Part shown: positions 12,756 to 22,854 of the stretch, one piece after another
How the letters are laid out: each line of letters opens with the position of its first letter
Numbering within the stretch: the first letter of the stretch is position 1
NCBI GenBank assembly: GCA_010909165.1
Contig: MU008158.1
Location: 1,823,478 to 1,887,477, forward strand
Reading direction: 5' to 3'
From: Anthoceros angustus
Lineage: Eukaryota; Streptophyta; Anthocerotopsida; Anthocerotales; Anthocerotaceae
Length of the DNA: 64,000 bases
Made by a program: the position numbers and the translations under genes
Notes under the pieces: generated by a model
Told to the model about the DNA's origin: nothing
Seen by the model: only the letters and a program-made list of their open reading frames with translations
The model's database searches: none

Positions 12756-14020
12756 GCCGATAGTGGGCGTGTCGGAAGTAGTGGGAAGCGCAAACGGAGT
12801 TCGACATATCTGGTTTGGGGGCGGGTCAACAAATGTGGAGCCCGAAAGAGATTTGAGAAGGAAGAAAGGCAAGCGCAGCAGAGCGCACGACATCCGACTA
12901 TGCATGTCGGGGGAGAGGCTGGAGGCCTCCATTCGTGATGAAGATTATTTTGCGAATATCGAGAGGCAAGATACGCCAAGAAAGTGGTTGGAAGCAGTTC
13001 TTGAAATTAGAGAATTTAAGGCTGCATCCTTTCTTTCTCCGGATGCAGATTCGGATTGTGGATGAAGCTTGGACCAACTACGGCTCGAGTCATTTCGAAA
13101 GGTAGAGTGGAGGAAGGTGTCTGCCTCTACTATGCATGATTGACCAGGTGACATTCAATCTATAGGCGATAAGTTTAGAGCCAAGAAGTATGTCATGGGA
13201 GTGCTCGGTGGCAATCACACCTATGCAGCGATGAAGCATCCGGACATATCTCCATCAAGGCCGGATACCAATGGATGGAAGCCCATGTGTATTGTGGGCT
13301 CACTTTACGAGATGAGGGTTGCCACGACCACAACACTATGTCGACAAGCGGAGATGAATTTCATTGAGCAAGTAAGGTACTTGCGAGATGAGTTAATTGC
13401 AAAGAGAGATGGTGTCAATATGAGCATGAACGGAAGTTCAACTGTATAAGGTGCTAGGCTTGATAGATGATGATGAGGCCGGAGAGGATGAGCGACAAGC
13501 AAAACAAGGTCGACAATCGCACATATCCTTTGCATCGCCAAACTTGAGGGAGAGTGTGGGAAAATGTTGATAAGATCTTCACGAAGTGGGAGGCCATGGA
13601 GTTGCGAACAAGCCAAACATGTTCTGCGAACAAGCAAGAAAAGCAAGGGGAAACGGAAGATCGCAGATGAGGCGAAGTCGGTGGACCAAAGTTTGTGAAG
13701 CCAAAAGACATGCAAGGAAGCCTTGGCGAAGTTTTGGTATTCCACCGGGTGAGAGGCCAAAAGACATGCAAGGAAGCCTTGGCGAAGTTTTGGTATTCCA
13801 CCGGGTGAGGCGGCCAAAAATGTTGATCGTGTCACCGAGAAGGTCTGACAGTCTCATAGACCTCAATGGTATGGCCAAAGAGATCACTCTTGGAAGAAAC
13901 TACATGTGATCCAAGTGGCTATGGCGAAGCATCTAGGCTGCAATTCATTCGAGATGGTGAGGAAGGAGTACCTGCACTCAACGGATGAAGTCATTGCGAT
14001 TTCGCACCGCTCAAGGGAAG

Positions 14021-14130
14021 GTGAGTTTCTGCTCTTACCAAGATAGAACTATAAGAGGGCGCCGGCATGCCCTCCCTATTGTCCCCGCAATCGACTTTCG
14101 CAACCTCACTTGTTTTGTGTTATTTTGCAG
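14021..14130 (+). other. Intron in the left methyltransferase gene
   Basis: Donor AAG|GTGAGT at 14021 and acceptor TATTTTGCAG ending at 14130, between two blocks that are conserved in the right copy. The intron contains one palindrome remnant (14051-14073). The corresponding right-copy intron (about 54641-55053, minus strand) is about four times longer because it holds a palindrome array. Confidence 0.65.
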
Positions 14131-14329
14131 CAAGTTAAAGATGTTGAAGACCAAAAGCTACTAAGATTTCCGTGCTTTTATATTAGAGGTCCACACATGG
14201 AAAGGGCTGGAGGATGAGCAGAGGGCACTTGGACATGGACATGGAGGAAGGGCTGCAATCATCGCGTGCCCAAAACAGGAGGAGTTAGTGAAGTATCAAG
14301 TGGTGCGCAGATGTGGCGTAAATGAGAGG

Positions 14330-14935
14330 GTTTCTTTGGAGTCAAGTATACAACTGGTGATGGATGTCCCTGTGGGATTCAACAAGGGAAGTATGATGTC
14401 AAACTTGAGCAAAGCAAATGGCAAACATATTTCATTCCTTCCATGACATGACAATGTGCGACGAGATCGAATGATAGTAATGCATGGTGTGGAAGAGCGC
14501 ATATTGTCGTGAGAGTATGAGGAAGTGGTGTGTGGAGGCATGGTCTCATTTGTTTGGGACAAAACTAATATGCACAATGACCAAGGAGGCTTTGACATCG
14601 TGGAGTACATCATCGTGGGGTGTGACCGCACGAGCAAGAAGACAAAGGTGTCCATGTCAATACCTTGCGTGGCTCTTTCAATAATGGGCGAGCTTATTGC
14701 ACACGACGGTGAAGAAGTTATTATACATGTCGGACAAGCGGTTGTTTCCGCATCGAGGCCACCGGGTCTAATGATGAAGTTGATCAAGAACTTCTCCAGA
14801 GAAGGAGATTGGATATTAGATGCATGCGTGAGTGGAACAACGACATTAGCGGCACTCCTTTGTGGCCGAAATTGCATTGCCGTGGAGGTTGACAAACGCT
14901 GCGTAGTTCATTCCGCAAAGGATTCATGGCTATGA
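14330..14935 (+). pseudogene. Class-beta N4/N6 DNA methyltransferase-like domain
   Basis: Visible in two frames. The order is MDVPVGF (14360-14380), at the position of the catalytic DPPY motif IV; then a strand-like VSFVWDKTN (about 14540) and FDIVEYIIVG; then PPGLMMKLIKNFS, GDWILDACVSGTTTLAAL (about 14800-14855), at the position of SAM-binding motif I; and GRNCIAVEVD. Motif IV before motif I is the permuted order of class-beta amino-methyltransferases, which methylate adenine N6 or cytosine N4. The DPPY tetrad is absent; both copies in this window have DVP followed by V or R, then G-F. Activity is therefore uncertain. Fold assignment is inferred from motifs only. Confidence 0.6.
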
Positions 14936-15315
14936 AGTTTTACCGGACGCAGAGGAGGAGTTGACCCATGAGCCACACCGCCGAGGCCCCACCCACCTGG
15001 GCAAAAGAATTGAGCTTGTCCGAGAAGGATGCATCCCAGGCCCAGGTAGTCCCACTTGGGTTGAGCAGGATGAAAGAGAAGACTGGAGATCTTATAGATG
15101 ATCGCCAGCAAACCCTGTCTGCATTGTGGCATCCTGACTATTTGGAGAAGAGCAAGGAGGATTCGGTCGATATCGCCGGAAATGCTATGGTCGAAAACGA
15201 CAATTTCGAGGATCCCGAGGATGCTCGACTCCGAAGGACAGAAGTTGTGTTAGATAGCGTGTCGGGACAATGCCCTCCGGAGCCACAGTCTCAAGCCGAG
15301 AATCCCCCTCAGTAG

Positions 15316-15643
15316 GGAAGTGAGTCTAGTTTAGTTTTGAAAGTTCCATAACCAATGGTTAGAATTAAGACAGGCCGCATGCCGGCCCGTTCCTCCTTCT
15401 TTAACTATGAGTGACATTGTTATTCGCTTTGTCAAGGATGACTTCGCTGACGGCTGCAAAATATCCAGACCTCGCTTTCACACCTATAAGATATCTGCCG
15501 TAACTGCACGAGAGGTCCGAATGCACCAACATACCCACATTCGTGAAAGCACCACAAACGGGATGCGCAAAACTCAAGCACTAAACTTGCATCACGGACT
15601 GGATGGGGAACCCAATTTGGTCCCGGGTTTTCAAAGCGGGTTC
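15316..15643. other. 3' end of the left element, methyltransferase side
   Basis: Untranslated stretch between the stop codon and the terminal inverted repeat, similar in length to the roughly 300 bp in the right copy. The part from about 15505 is copied again at 16622-16747 by a later tandem duplication. Confidence 0.5.
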
Positions 15644-15674
15644 GTATATTCCGCGGTTCAAATATTATGGTGTT
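15644..15674. repeat. Terminal inverted repeat of the left element
   Basis: Matches the 32-bp terminal repeat of the right element (62698-62729) with one missing base and one or two substitutions, all around its CAGCCGC portion. It marks the outer, methyltransferase-side boundary of the left element. Its partner at the other end is not visible, consistent with truncation near 5.4 kb. Confidence 0.75.
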
Positions 15675-16747
15675 CTAGTTGCGGGCCGGGGTTGTGATGA
15701 GTGAGCACTAGCGAGTTGGAGCGCAATTGGAAGAAGACCGCACCTTGTACTGTGACTCGAGATTTCAAGGGTCGAGCGGTGAAGTTCGCAACCGGGCGGC
15801 TAGTGAAGTTAAGTGAAGGAGGCGCATGCGATGAGGAGCTCGAATGAAATTTCACGAGCCCAGAACAAGTGGAGACTGGCACCTCAGGAGAATCTTCGGA
15901 TCGAGGCGTGGTAGGAGGCGAGGAACACCCATGGGTCAGTAGCTAGGGCAAAAGAATAACATGAGGCGGCCATGATTTTAGAGGGGGGCGGCATCATAGG
16001 TTTAGGGCTTTCACTTGGATTAGAGGATAAGGTGCTAGGAAAGCCTGTGAACCTGTAGATACCCGAATTGGTAGGCGCGCTCATGGTAGGTTAGCCATCT
16101 TTAGATACTGGAGGTAGGTTAGCCATATTTAGACACTAGAAAAGTGAGTTCTGGCGCTCCGCGGCCGGATGTACAAGAGACCCCTTCGCGTCTCTCTCAT
16201 TAGACAATTTTAGGTGTGAGCTCCCGTGTGTCGAATTTGTGCGCGTGGTTGGTTGGGGGCATCCGATCGATGACGGGTTGATTCGGTGTGCTGTCCTCTC
16301 GTCACAAGAGGGCCGGGGAGATCCCGGGATGGTCGAGAGCTGAGTGACCAAGCTCCGCGTCTGGGGTGACTAGTGGTGAAGGGTGCTCAACGCATGCCAG
16401 GAGAGGGAAATTCCCGTAGGGGACCGGGGTGAGATCGCGGGTGTGTGAATCGCCTGTGGAACCGACCAGTTGTTTTTCCCTTTCCCCAACCCGCCTCAAC
16501 CGTTGTGTCTAATTCTAAGGAGGGGTCCGTGTGGCCCAAGGGGGTCCGTGTGGCCCAAGGGGGGGTCTGTGTGGCCCAAGGAGGGGTCTGTGGCCCAAGT
16601 GAGGCCTGTGTGGCCCAAGAGAGGTCCAGAATGCACCAACATACCCACATTCGTGAAAGCACCACAAACGGGATGCAAACCAAGCACTAAACTTGCGACT
16701 ACCGGATGGATGGGGAACCCGAATTTGGTCCCGGCCAAAGCGGGTTC

Positions 16748-16777
16748 GTATATTCCGGGTTCAAATATTATGGTGTT
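16748..16777. repeat. Duplicated terminal inverted repeat
   Basis: Second copy of the left element's terminal repeat, produced by the 1.1-kb tandem duplication (15505-16621 and 16622-17730). It is not an independent insertion. Confidence 0.7.
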
Positions 16778-19189
16778 CCTAGTTGCGGAGCCGGGGTTGA
16801 CAGTGAGCTGAGCACTAGCAGAGTTGGAGCGCAATTGGAAGAAGACCGCACCTTGGTACTGTGACTCATTGAGATTTCAAGGGTCCAGAGAAGTTCGGCA
16901 ACCGGGCGGGACTGCAGTGAAGTTAAGTGAAGGAGGCGCATGCGAAATGAGGAGCTCCGTAATGAAATTTCACGAGCCAGAACAAGTGGAGACGCCTGGC
17001 ACCTCAGGAGAATCTTCGGATCGAGGCGTGGTAGGAGAGCGAGGAACACCCATGGGCAGGGCTAGGGCAAAAGAATGAGGCGCGCTGATTTTAGAGGGGC
17101 GCATCATAGGTTTAGGGCTTTCACTTGGATTAGAGGATAAGGTGCTAGGAAAGCTCGTGAACTTTGTAGATACCCGAATTGGTAGGCGCCATGGTAGGTT
17201 AGCCATCTTTAGACACCGGAGGTAGGTTAGCCATTTAGACACTAGAAAAGTGAGTTCTGGCGCCCATGCCGGATGTACAAGAGACCCTTCGCCTCTCTAT
17301 TAGACAATTTAGGTGTGAGCTCCTGTGTCGAATTTGTGCGTGGTTGGTTGGGGGCATCCGATCGATGACGGGTTGATTGGTGGCCGTCCCTCTGCCACAA
17401 GAGGGCCGGGGAGATCCCGGGATGGTCGAGAGCTGAGTGACCAAGCTCCGCGTCTGGGGTGACTAGTGGTGAAGGGTGCTCAACGCATGCCAGGAGAGGG
17501 AAATTCCCGTAGGGGACCGGGGTGAGATCGCGGGTGTGTGAATCGCCTGTGGAACCGACCAGTTGTTTTTCCCTTTCCCCAACCCGCTGTCTAACCAGAT
17601 TGTGTCTAATTCTAAGGAGGGGTCTGTGTGGCCCAAGGGGGGGTCTGTGTGGCCCAAGAAGGGGTCTGTGTGGCCCAAGGAGGGGTCTGTGGCCCAAGTG
17701 AGGCCTGTGTGGCCCAAGAGAGGTCTGTGGCCCGAGAGAGGAGGATCTGGGAACATCTTGTGCGTGATGGTGTATGAGGTCCTAGAAGAAAAGGGGTGAG
17801 TGAGTCGTTGTGTGAAGGAGAGTCTAGGAAGTGGTGAGCGCGAGAGTCTGAAGCTTAACCGAGGAAGGGTGGGAATAAATTGTGGGGTCGAGGAAATCAC
17901 GACGGAGTGAGGTGCCGCGACGCGGCGTGGCCATGGTGTGCATCCACCGCTGAGCTCTGGTGTGAATCCACATGAGTGTGACTTGGTGTACTGTGACTCG
18001 AGATTTCAAGGGTCCAGCGGTGAAGTTCGCAACCGGGGGCTGTGAGAAGTTAAGTGAAGGAGGCGCATGACAGATGAGGAGCTCGAATGAAATTTCACGA
18101 GCCAGAACAAGTGGAGACGCCTGGCACCTCAGGAGAATCTTCGGATCGAGGCGTGGTAGGAGGCGAGGAACACCCATGGGCAGGGCTAGCGGCAACAGTG
18201 AGGCGGGCGCGCTGATTTTAGAGGCGCATCATAGGTTTAGGGCTTTCACTTGGATTAGAGGATAAGGTGCTAGGAAGCTTGTGAACTGTAGATACCCAAT
18301 TGGTAGGCGCTCATGGTAGGTTAGCCATCTTTAGATCTTGGAGGTAGGTTAGCCATCTTTAGACACTAGAAAAGTGAGTTGGCCTGACGGATGTACAAGA
18401 GACCCCTTGAGCGTCTCTCGTTAGACAATTTAGGTGTGAGCTCCGTGTGTCGAATTTGTCTTGGCGTGGTTGGTTGGGGGCATCCGATCGATGACGGGTT
18501 GATTGGTGTCTTGTCCTCTCGTCACAAGAGGGCCGGGAGATCCTGGATGGTCGAGTGAGTGACCAAGCTCCGTGCAGGGTGACTAGTGGTGAAGGGTGCT
18601 CAACGCATGCCGAGGAGAGGAAATTCCGTGAGGGGACCGGGTGAGATCGCGGGTGTGTGAATCGCCTGGAACCGACCATTGTTTTCCCTTTCCCCAACCC
18701 ATGTCTAACAGTTGTGTCTAATTCTAAGGAGGTCATGTGGCCCAAGTGCAATGTGGCCCAAGGGGGTGCATGTGGCCCAAGGAGGGGTCTGTGTGGCCCA
18801 AGTGAGGCTGTGTGGCCCAAGAGAGGTCTGTGGCCCGAGAGAGGAGGATCTGTGGGAACATCTTGTGCGGTGGTGTATGAGGTCCTAGAAGAAGGGGTGA
18901 GTGAGTCGTTGTGTGAAGGAGAGTCTAGGAAGTGGTGAGCGCGAGAGTCTGGAAAAGCAGCAGGAAGGGTGGGAATAAATTGTGGGGTCAGAGGAAATCA
19001 GCGACGGAGTGAGGTGCCGCGACGTGCGTGGCCATGGTGTGCATCCACCAGTGAGCTCTGGGTGTGAATCCACATGAGTGTGACTTGGTGTACCTGTGTG
19101 CATAGGACCATAGCCCTTAACGAGCGTAGCAGGGGAACCGGGCGCCAAATAGCCGATCGCGACGCGCGCGTGCGCCGATCGGGTGGGTC

Positions 19190-19410
19190 CCACCACGGCG
19201 GTGGTCGAACTTACCACGGTCAACCCACCACGGCGGTGGCGGAATCCATTTCACGGCGGTGGCGGAATCCCACCGGTGGCGGAATCCACCACGGCGGTGG
19301 CGAATCCACGCGGCGGAATCCACCACGCAGTGGCGGAATCCACCACGGCGGTGGCGAACCCACGGCGGTGGTCGAACTTACCACGGTCGTGGGTTCGGAC
19401 ACGGTAGTTG
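19190..19410. repeat. CCACGGCGGTGG minisatellite
   Basis: About ten short tandem copies of CCACGGCGGTGGCGGAATC and variants. A related but much shorter form is present in copy D near 51060-51130. Copy-number differences suggest slippage. Confidence 0.8.
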
Positions 19411-19539
19411 ATTATGGCTGGGTAGGAACTGATTGTAGGGGGACTAGAATCCATAGTTTTGGAACATCTTGACACAAAACCATTCCCTTGGGATCGAATC
19501 CTAGGACTATAACGAATAGAGGGTAAATGTGGCCTCCTT

Positions 19540-21364
19540 GCGTCTTTGGACGCAAAAACCCATTCCACAACAACACCAAGCCTGGGAGGCTCAGGTGAAG
19601 GCGGCGCAGCAGGCCGAGTCCGCGGCGAAGACAGACAGGGACCACTACCGGAGAGACAGGAACCGGTGGAGGGAAACGGCAGGCACAGCCGCGGTCAATC
19701 TAAAGGCCGAGCAAACCGCAGCAGAGCAGGCACGGTGAGCCGGGCGGAGGAGGAGGAGGCCAGCAACCGGGAGATGGAGGATCTCCGGACCCAGCTGCGG
19801 GAAACGGAGGAGCGTCGGCAGGAAATGGAGGACCGCAAGGAAACCTTGGAGCTACAGCTCCAAGACACGGTTGAGCGGCATGGAGCCCTCCAGGGAGTGA
19901 TCGCACCATGAGCGGGAGATAGAGCGGCTCCAGCTTTGTTTGAGGACGGAGGAGAGTTGGCGGCGATCCAGGGAGTTGGACCTCGCCGAGTTGGAGAAAG
20001 AGCTGGGGGAAGTCAGGAGCCGGGCGGAGATGCCGGACCGCCTGGAGAGGGAGATGGCGGACCTCCAGGCAAAGATGGACGAGGAGAGGGCTCGAGAGGA
20101 GCGGTCGCTTGTCCGATTGCAGGCGGAGGAGAGCGTGGCTCTATGGCGGCAGTCGGGCCTGCCAGAAACGACGGAGGGAGGTGGAGCAGGAGGAGCAGCA
20201 GCGGAGGCGCAGATGCGGACCGCTGGAGAGGGAGATGGCGGACCTCCAGGCAAAGATGGACGGAGGGGAGAGGGCTCTGAGAGAGGAGCGGTCGCTTGTC
20301 CGAGGAAGTGCAGGGAGAACGTGGCTCTATGGCGGCTTGGTCGGCCTGCTAGAAACGACGGAGGGAGGTGGAGCAGGAGGAGCAGCAGCGGAGGCTGCAG
20401 GAAGTGACGGAGGCCTCCTTGGTGGCCTCACGGGATCGCCCGACTGCAGCTGGCGGGTCTGGCAAGGGAGACGGGCCAACAAGCCGGGCAGCACGCCCAG
20501 CTGCCGGAGCACCTCTGGCGAAGGGAGTATCGGGTGCTCCGGGCGCACGTGGAGGAGGCAATCCAACAAGTCGACTCCGACTTTGCCTTCTACCACGCTG
20601 AACTCCTCAAAGCTCTGGAGGTCCTGCATCAACCACGGTCAACCGACGGCCCTCCAGAAGGATCCGAGGGAGAAGGAGATGAAGGTCCCATGACAAGACG
20701 GGAGCGCCTGCTCGGCAACAGCCCGGCGGGGAAGGGATCACATGGACGGCGGGACATGGCGCCCGGGCCCGAGGTAAGTCTTCCGCACCCCGCTATGGAA
20801 GGAAGGGAGGGGGGCCCCGAGAGGGCCATAGAGGGCCAAGTCCTGGAGGACTTGGGACAACGTGGAGGTCCGGTGGAAGAGGATGGACCCCCGGGAAGTC
20901 CACGGGCGAAGAAGTCCAGGGACCGGCAAGTCCGGACCTCGGGGTCCGGACTCCAGAAATAAGGCCGGACCCTGAGGTCCGGACCCCAGAGTCGAGACCG
21001 GACCCCGAGGTCCGACCTCGAGTAAGGCGGACCACAGGTCCGGACGCTGAATCGAGATCGGGACCCCGAGGTCCAGACTCAGGAGGCAAGGGGGAGTCAT
21101 CACCGACCTGCTCAGGAGGAGCAACCTCCTAGGGGACCCGCAGAGCAGGGGCCCACCAGTGAGGCAAGAGAGGAAGGTGAGGAGGATTTGGTGGTGACCG
21201 CCGTTGTTAGGCCGCCTCCGGTGGCCCAACCTGACAGAGTCTCGGGAAGGGGAAGGGGCCCCGCCTCGCGGATCATCCGTCTGGGGCGCCGAACCGAGGG
21301 GATTGGGCCACCAGAGTTTGAGGCGGAACCAAGGGCACTACCAGCCTCACCGCCGACGACGTAG
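19540..21364 (+). pseudogene. Coiled-coil (Gag-like) TE gene, frameshifted
   Basis: Plus-strand coding in several frames with long heptad-rich stretches: WEAQVKAAQQAESAAKTDRD (about 19585), EMEDLRTQLRETEERRQEME (about 19775) and LEREMADLQAKMDEERARE (about 20040). An in-phase block of about 170 bp (20040-20210) is repeated at 20220-20390, containing EMADLQAKMD twice. A later block HVEEAIQQVDSDFAFYHAEL (about 20545) leads to a Pro/Gly-rich acidic tail with repeated GGTCCGGAC units (20930-21090) and a C-terminal RGRGPASRIIRLGRR before a TAG near 21362. It follows the family A-C end directly. Coiled-coil N-terminal proteins are common in LTR elements, but I cannot identify this one. Confidence 0.5.
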
Positions 21365-22854
21365 ATAGGCGGGTTATGAAGGAAATAGTAGGCGGCAGGC
21401 TAGGGCACACTGAGCTGGCCACCAGCTCAGAATAGGAGTGTAATAAAGACGCCGCCCTTGGGCGTAGTATAAGAGGGCAGGGGCTGCTCTAGTAAAGCAT
21501 CTTTCTCTTGGGGTGTATATCGCGTTTCCTTGTAGACCCTTGTGCGTCTTTTGCTAACGTGAGACCTGAGTCACTAAGCAGGCACGACAGCCCCGGAGAG
21601 ACTGATCAAGGTCCTGGTGACGGACCCTAACGTGTGGTGGTGTGTGCACGAGCGGACGATCAGAGACCTCTGCTCTTCCGGAGCAGCGGCCCGACGGACC
21701 GGACGGCAACGTGAGCTGGGGACTCGGGAGGCGTGTAGAGCCGGACGGAGGCCCGGCGTCTGACGGAGGAGGTCCGGACCACGCAGCCCACCCACTCTTT
21801 CCCCAAGAACGACGAGTGTATTGAGAGTGGTGAGGAGAGCGGACTAGACAGACGAGGAACGGACTGATAGGGTACGGACGCGAACGAGTCCTTAATCGTT
21901 TGGCCACACCGGGCCTGTTTGGTGAACGTTAAGAGTAGTCTCGTAGAACCGTGCACGCGTGCGCTCGGGTCCAAACGGTCGCGACGTTAGGGTGAGAATC
22001 GGTTGAAAACGTGCCAAACGGAGCCTATCATTCTCTTGGGAACGGACCCCTTGCTACAACGACACGGGATTGTGCGCGCCCGACTGGCCGTCAGCAAAAG
22101 TCGCGCCACATCAGTCATGCGAAAATGGGTCATGCTGCACACTTGCTCACCTCAGACCTTTTCTACAAATAAGGCAACCTCACACTCTCCCTCACACAGC
22201 AGCCACACCTCCCTGTGCTGCTCCGAAAATATGTCAACCACCAGCCTACAACGCCACGAGGTGGTCATAGGCCCTCCTCTTACCAAGGTAGGTCCACCGT
22301 TGGCGACCAGGGACCCCATGGATCGCGGCGCGGTTTCCTAACTCCACAGGGTCTGGCTCCCCTTACTGCATGGAGCCGAACTCTACTACAGATTTGGGAC
22401 CCCTTCCTTAGGCTCTGCCTCTAGCCTTCTGCTACTACCTACACTCTAATCCTCTATTCAACATCCATTGCCACCTCCAACACCAACCCTCAACTCATCT
22501 CTACACACCTACTCCATTCTATTCCACAATCTCCTACTCTATCACCACCCTCTGACTCATTGATTCCAGCTCGCCCTTATGGCACAACTGCCGGGAGTCC
22601 GCCTATAAATCAATAAGTTCTTCCTTGGGCCGGTTGTTGTGAGGTTTGCAACCAGATAGCGAGAAGCTCCATGGAGTCTTTCCCTGCAGTTTACCCTTAA
22701 ACCGAGAATTCCTTAGGCACCGCCACACACCCAAAGTAAAGCAATTACACATCAACCATTCACAAGGGGAGCAACCCGCAAAGGAGCCCACAGGGAGCGA
22801 GCCCTCCATCAAGCACTCCGACCACCGCAAACTCCCTTTCTACCAGACACTCCG
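21365..22854. other. LTR or untranslated sequence, unassigned
   Basis: Contains promoter-like pieces (GTATAAGAGGGC at about 21467; CTACAAATAAGG at about 22164, followed by C/A-rich sequence), an AATAAAG at about 21441 and no recognisable protein. It probably comprises terminal or leader sequences of the neighbouring LTR elements. I could not delimit an LTR pair. Confidence 0.4.

Larger units (their letters stand above)
9046..13620 (+). repeat. Serial partial tandem duplications inside the left methyltransferase gene
   Basis: Segment order shows three nested duplications. The PYGFEAL-acidic-palindrome-KRKRSS unit occurs at 9046-10340 and again at 10340-11700. The conserved body then begins (11700-12345), but at about 12345 the sequence jumps back to the pre-palindrome segment (AAGGCATCCAAGTACTATGG, also at 9680 and 11005), repeats the palindrome array and KRKRSS block, and repeats the body from about 12990. 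Junctions share a few bases (for example around TTCAAA at about 10335 and around CCGCAG at about 12345). All copies are in the same orientation. Confidence 0.8.
8282..15315 (+). pseudogene. Long gene ending in an N4/N6-type DNA methyltransferase domain, left copy (rearranged)
   Basis: Homologous, segment by segment, to the minus-strand gene at 53460-57965. In order: a basic region with MASGRR (about 8490); a block around 8820-9060; a PYGFEAL block (about 9050) repeated at 10340; an acidic segment (about 10660-10880); a Lys/Arg block SGKRKRSSTY (10110, 11460, 12790); a conserved body with FIEQVRYLRDEL and NKVDNRTHILCI (about 12060-12260); MAKHLGC (about 13920); an intron at 14021-14130; the methyltransferase domain (about 14330-14920); and an acidic tail ending at the TAG at 15313-15315. 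Repeated head-to-tail partial duplications between 9046 and 13600 and many frameshifts make it unreadable as one protein. No function can be given to the long N-terminal part. Confidence 0.6.
15675..19565 (+). mobile_element. LTR-like element family, three tandem partial copies (A-C)
   Basis: Copies start near 15680, 16785 and 17990 and share long stretches with the reverse complement of 50875-52450 (copy D). Each begins with the C-terminal part of a coiled-coil reading frame (Leu/Glu/Gln-rich, ending near RGTPMGR), then non-coding sequence with repeated TAGCCATCTTTAGACAC, and an array of GTGGCCCAAG(G)AGGGGTCTGT units (16505-16625, 17620-17720, 18725-18830). Copies A and B both carry the end of the left DUF7869/methyltransferase element in front of CCTAGTTGCGG, while copy D has uninterrupted sequence there. 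So the element inserted first and the tandem duplication followed. No reverse transcriptase is present. Confidence 0.65.

Noticed and set aside
9700-12940. Long Arg/Ala/Gly/Pro open frames on both strands over the palindrome arrays
   Set aside because: GC-rich repeats open all frames; the translations change with each small deletion and are not conserved in the right copy.
22290-22320. TTGGCGACCAGGGACC as an LTR-element primer binding site
   Set aside because: It resembles a PBS start, but I could not match the tRNA with confidence or find the LTR end next to it.
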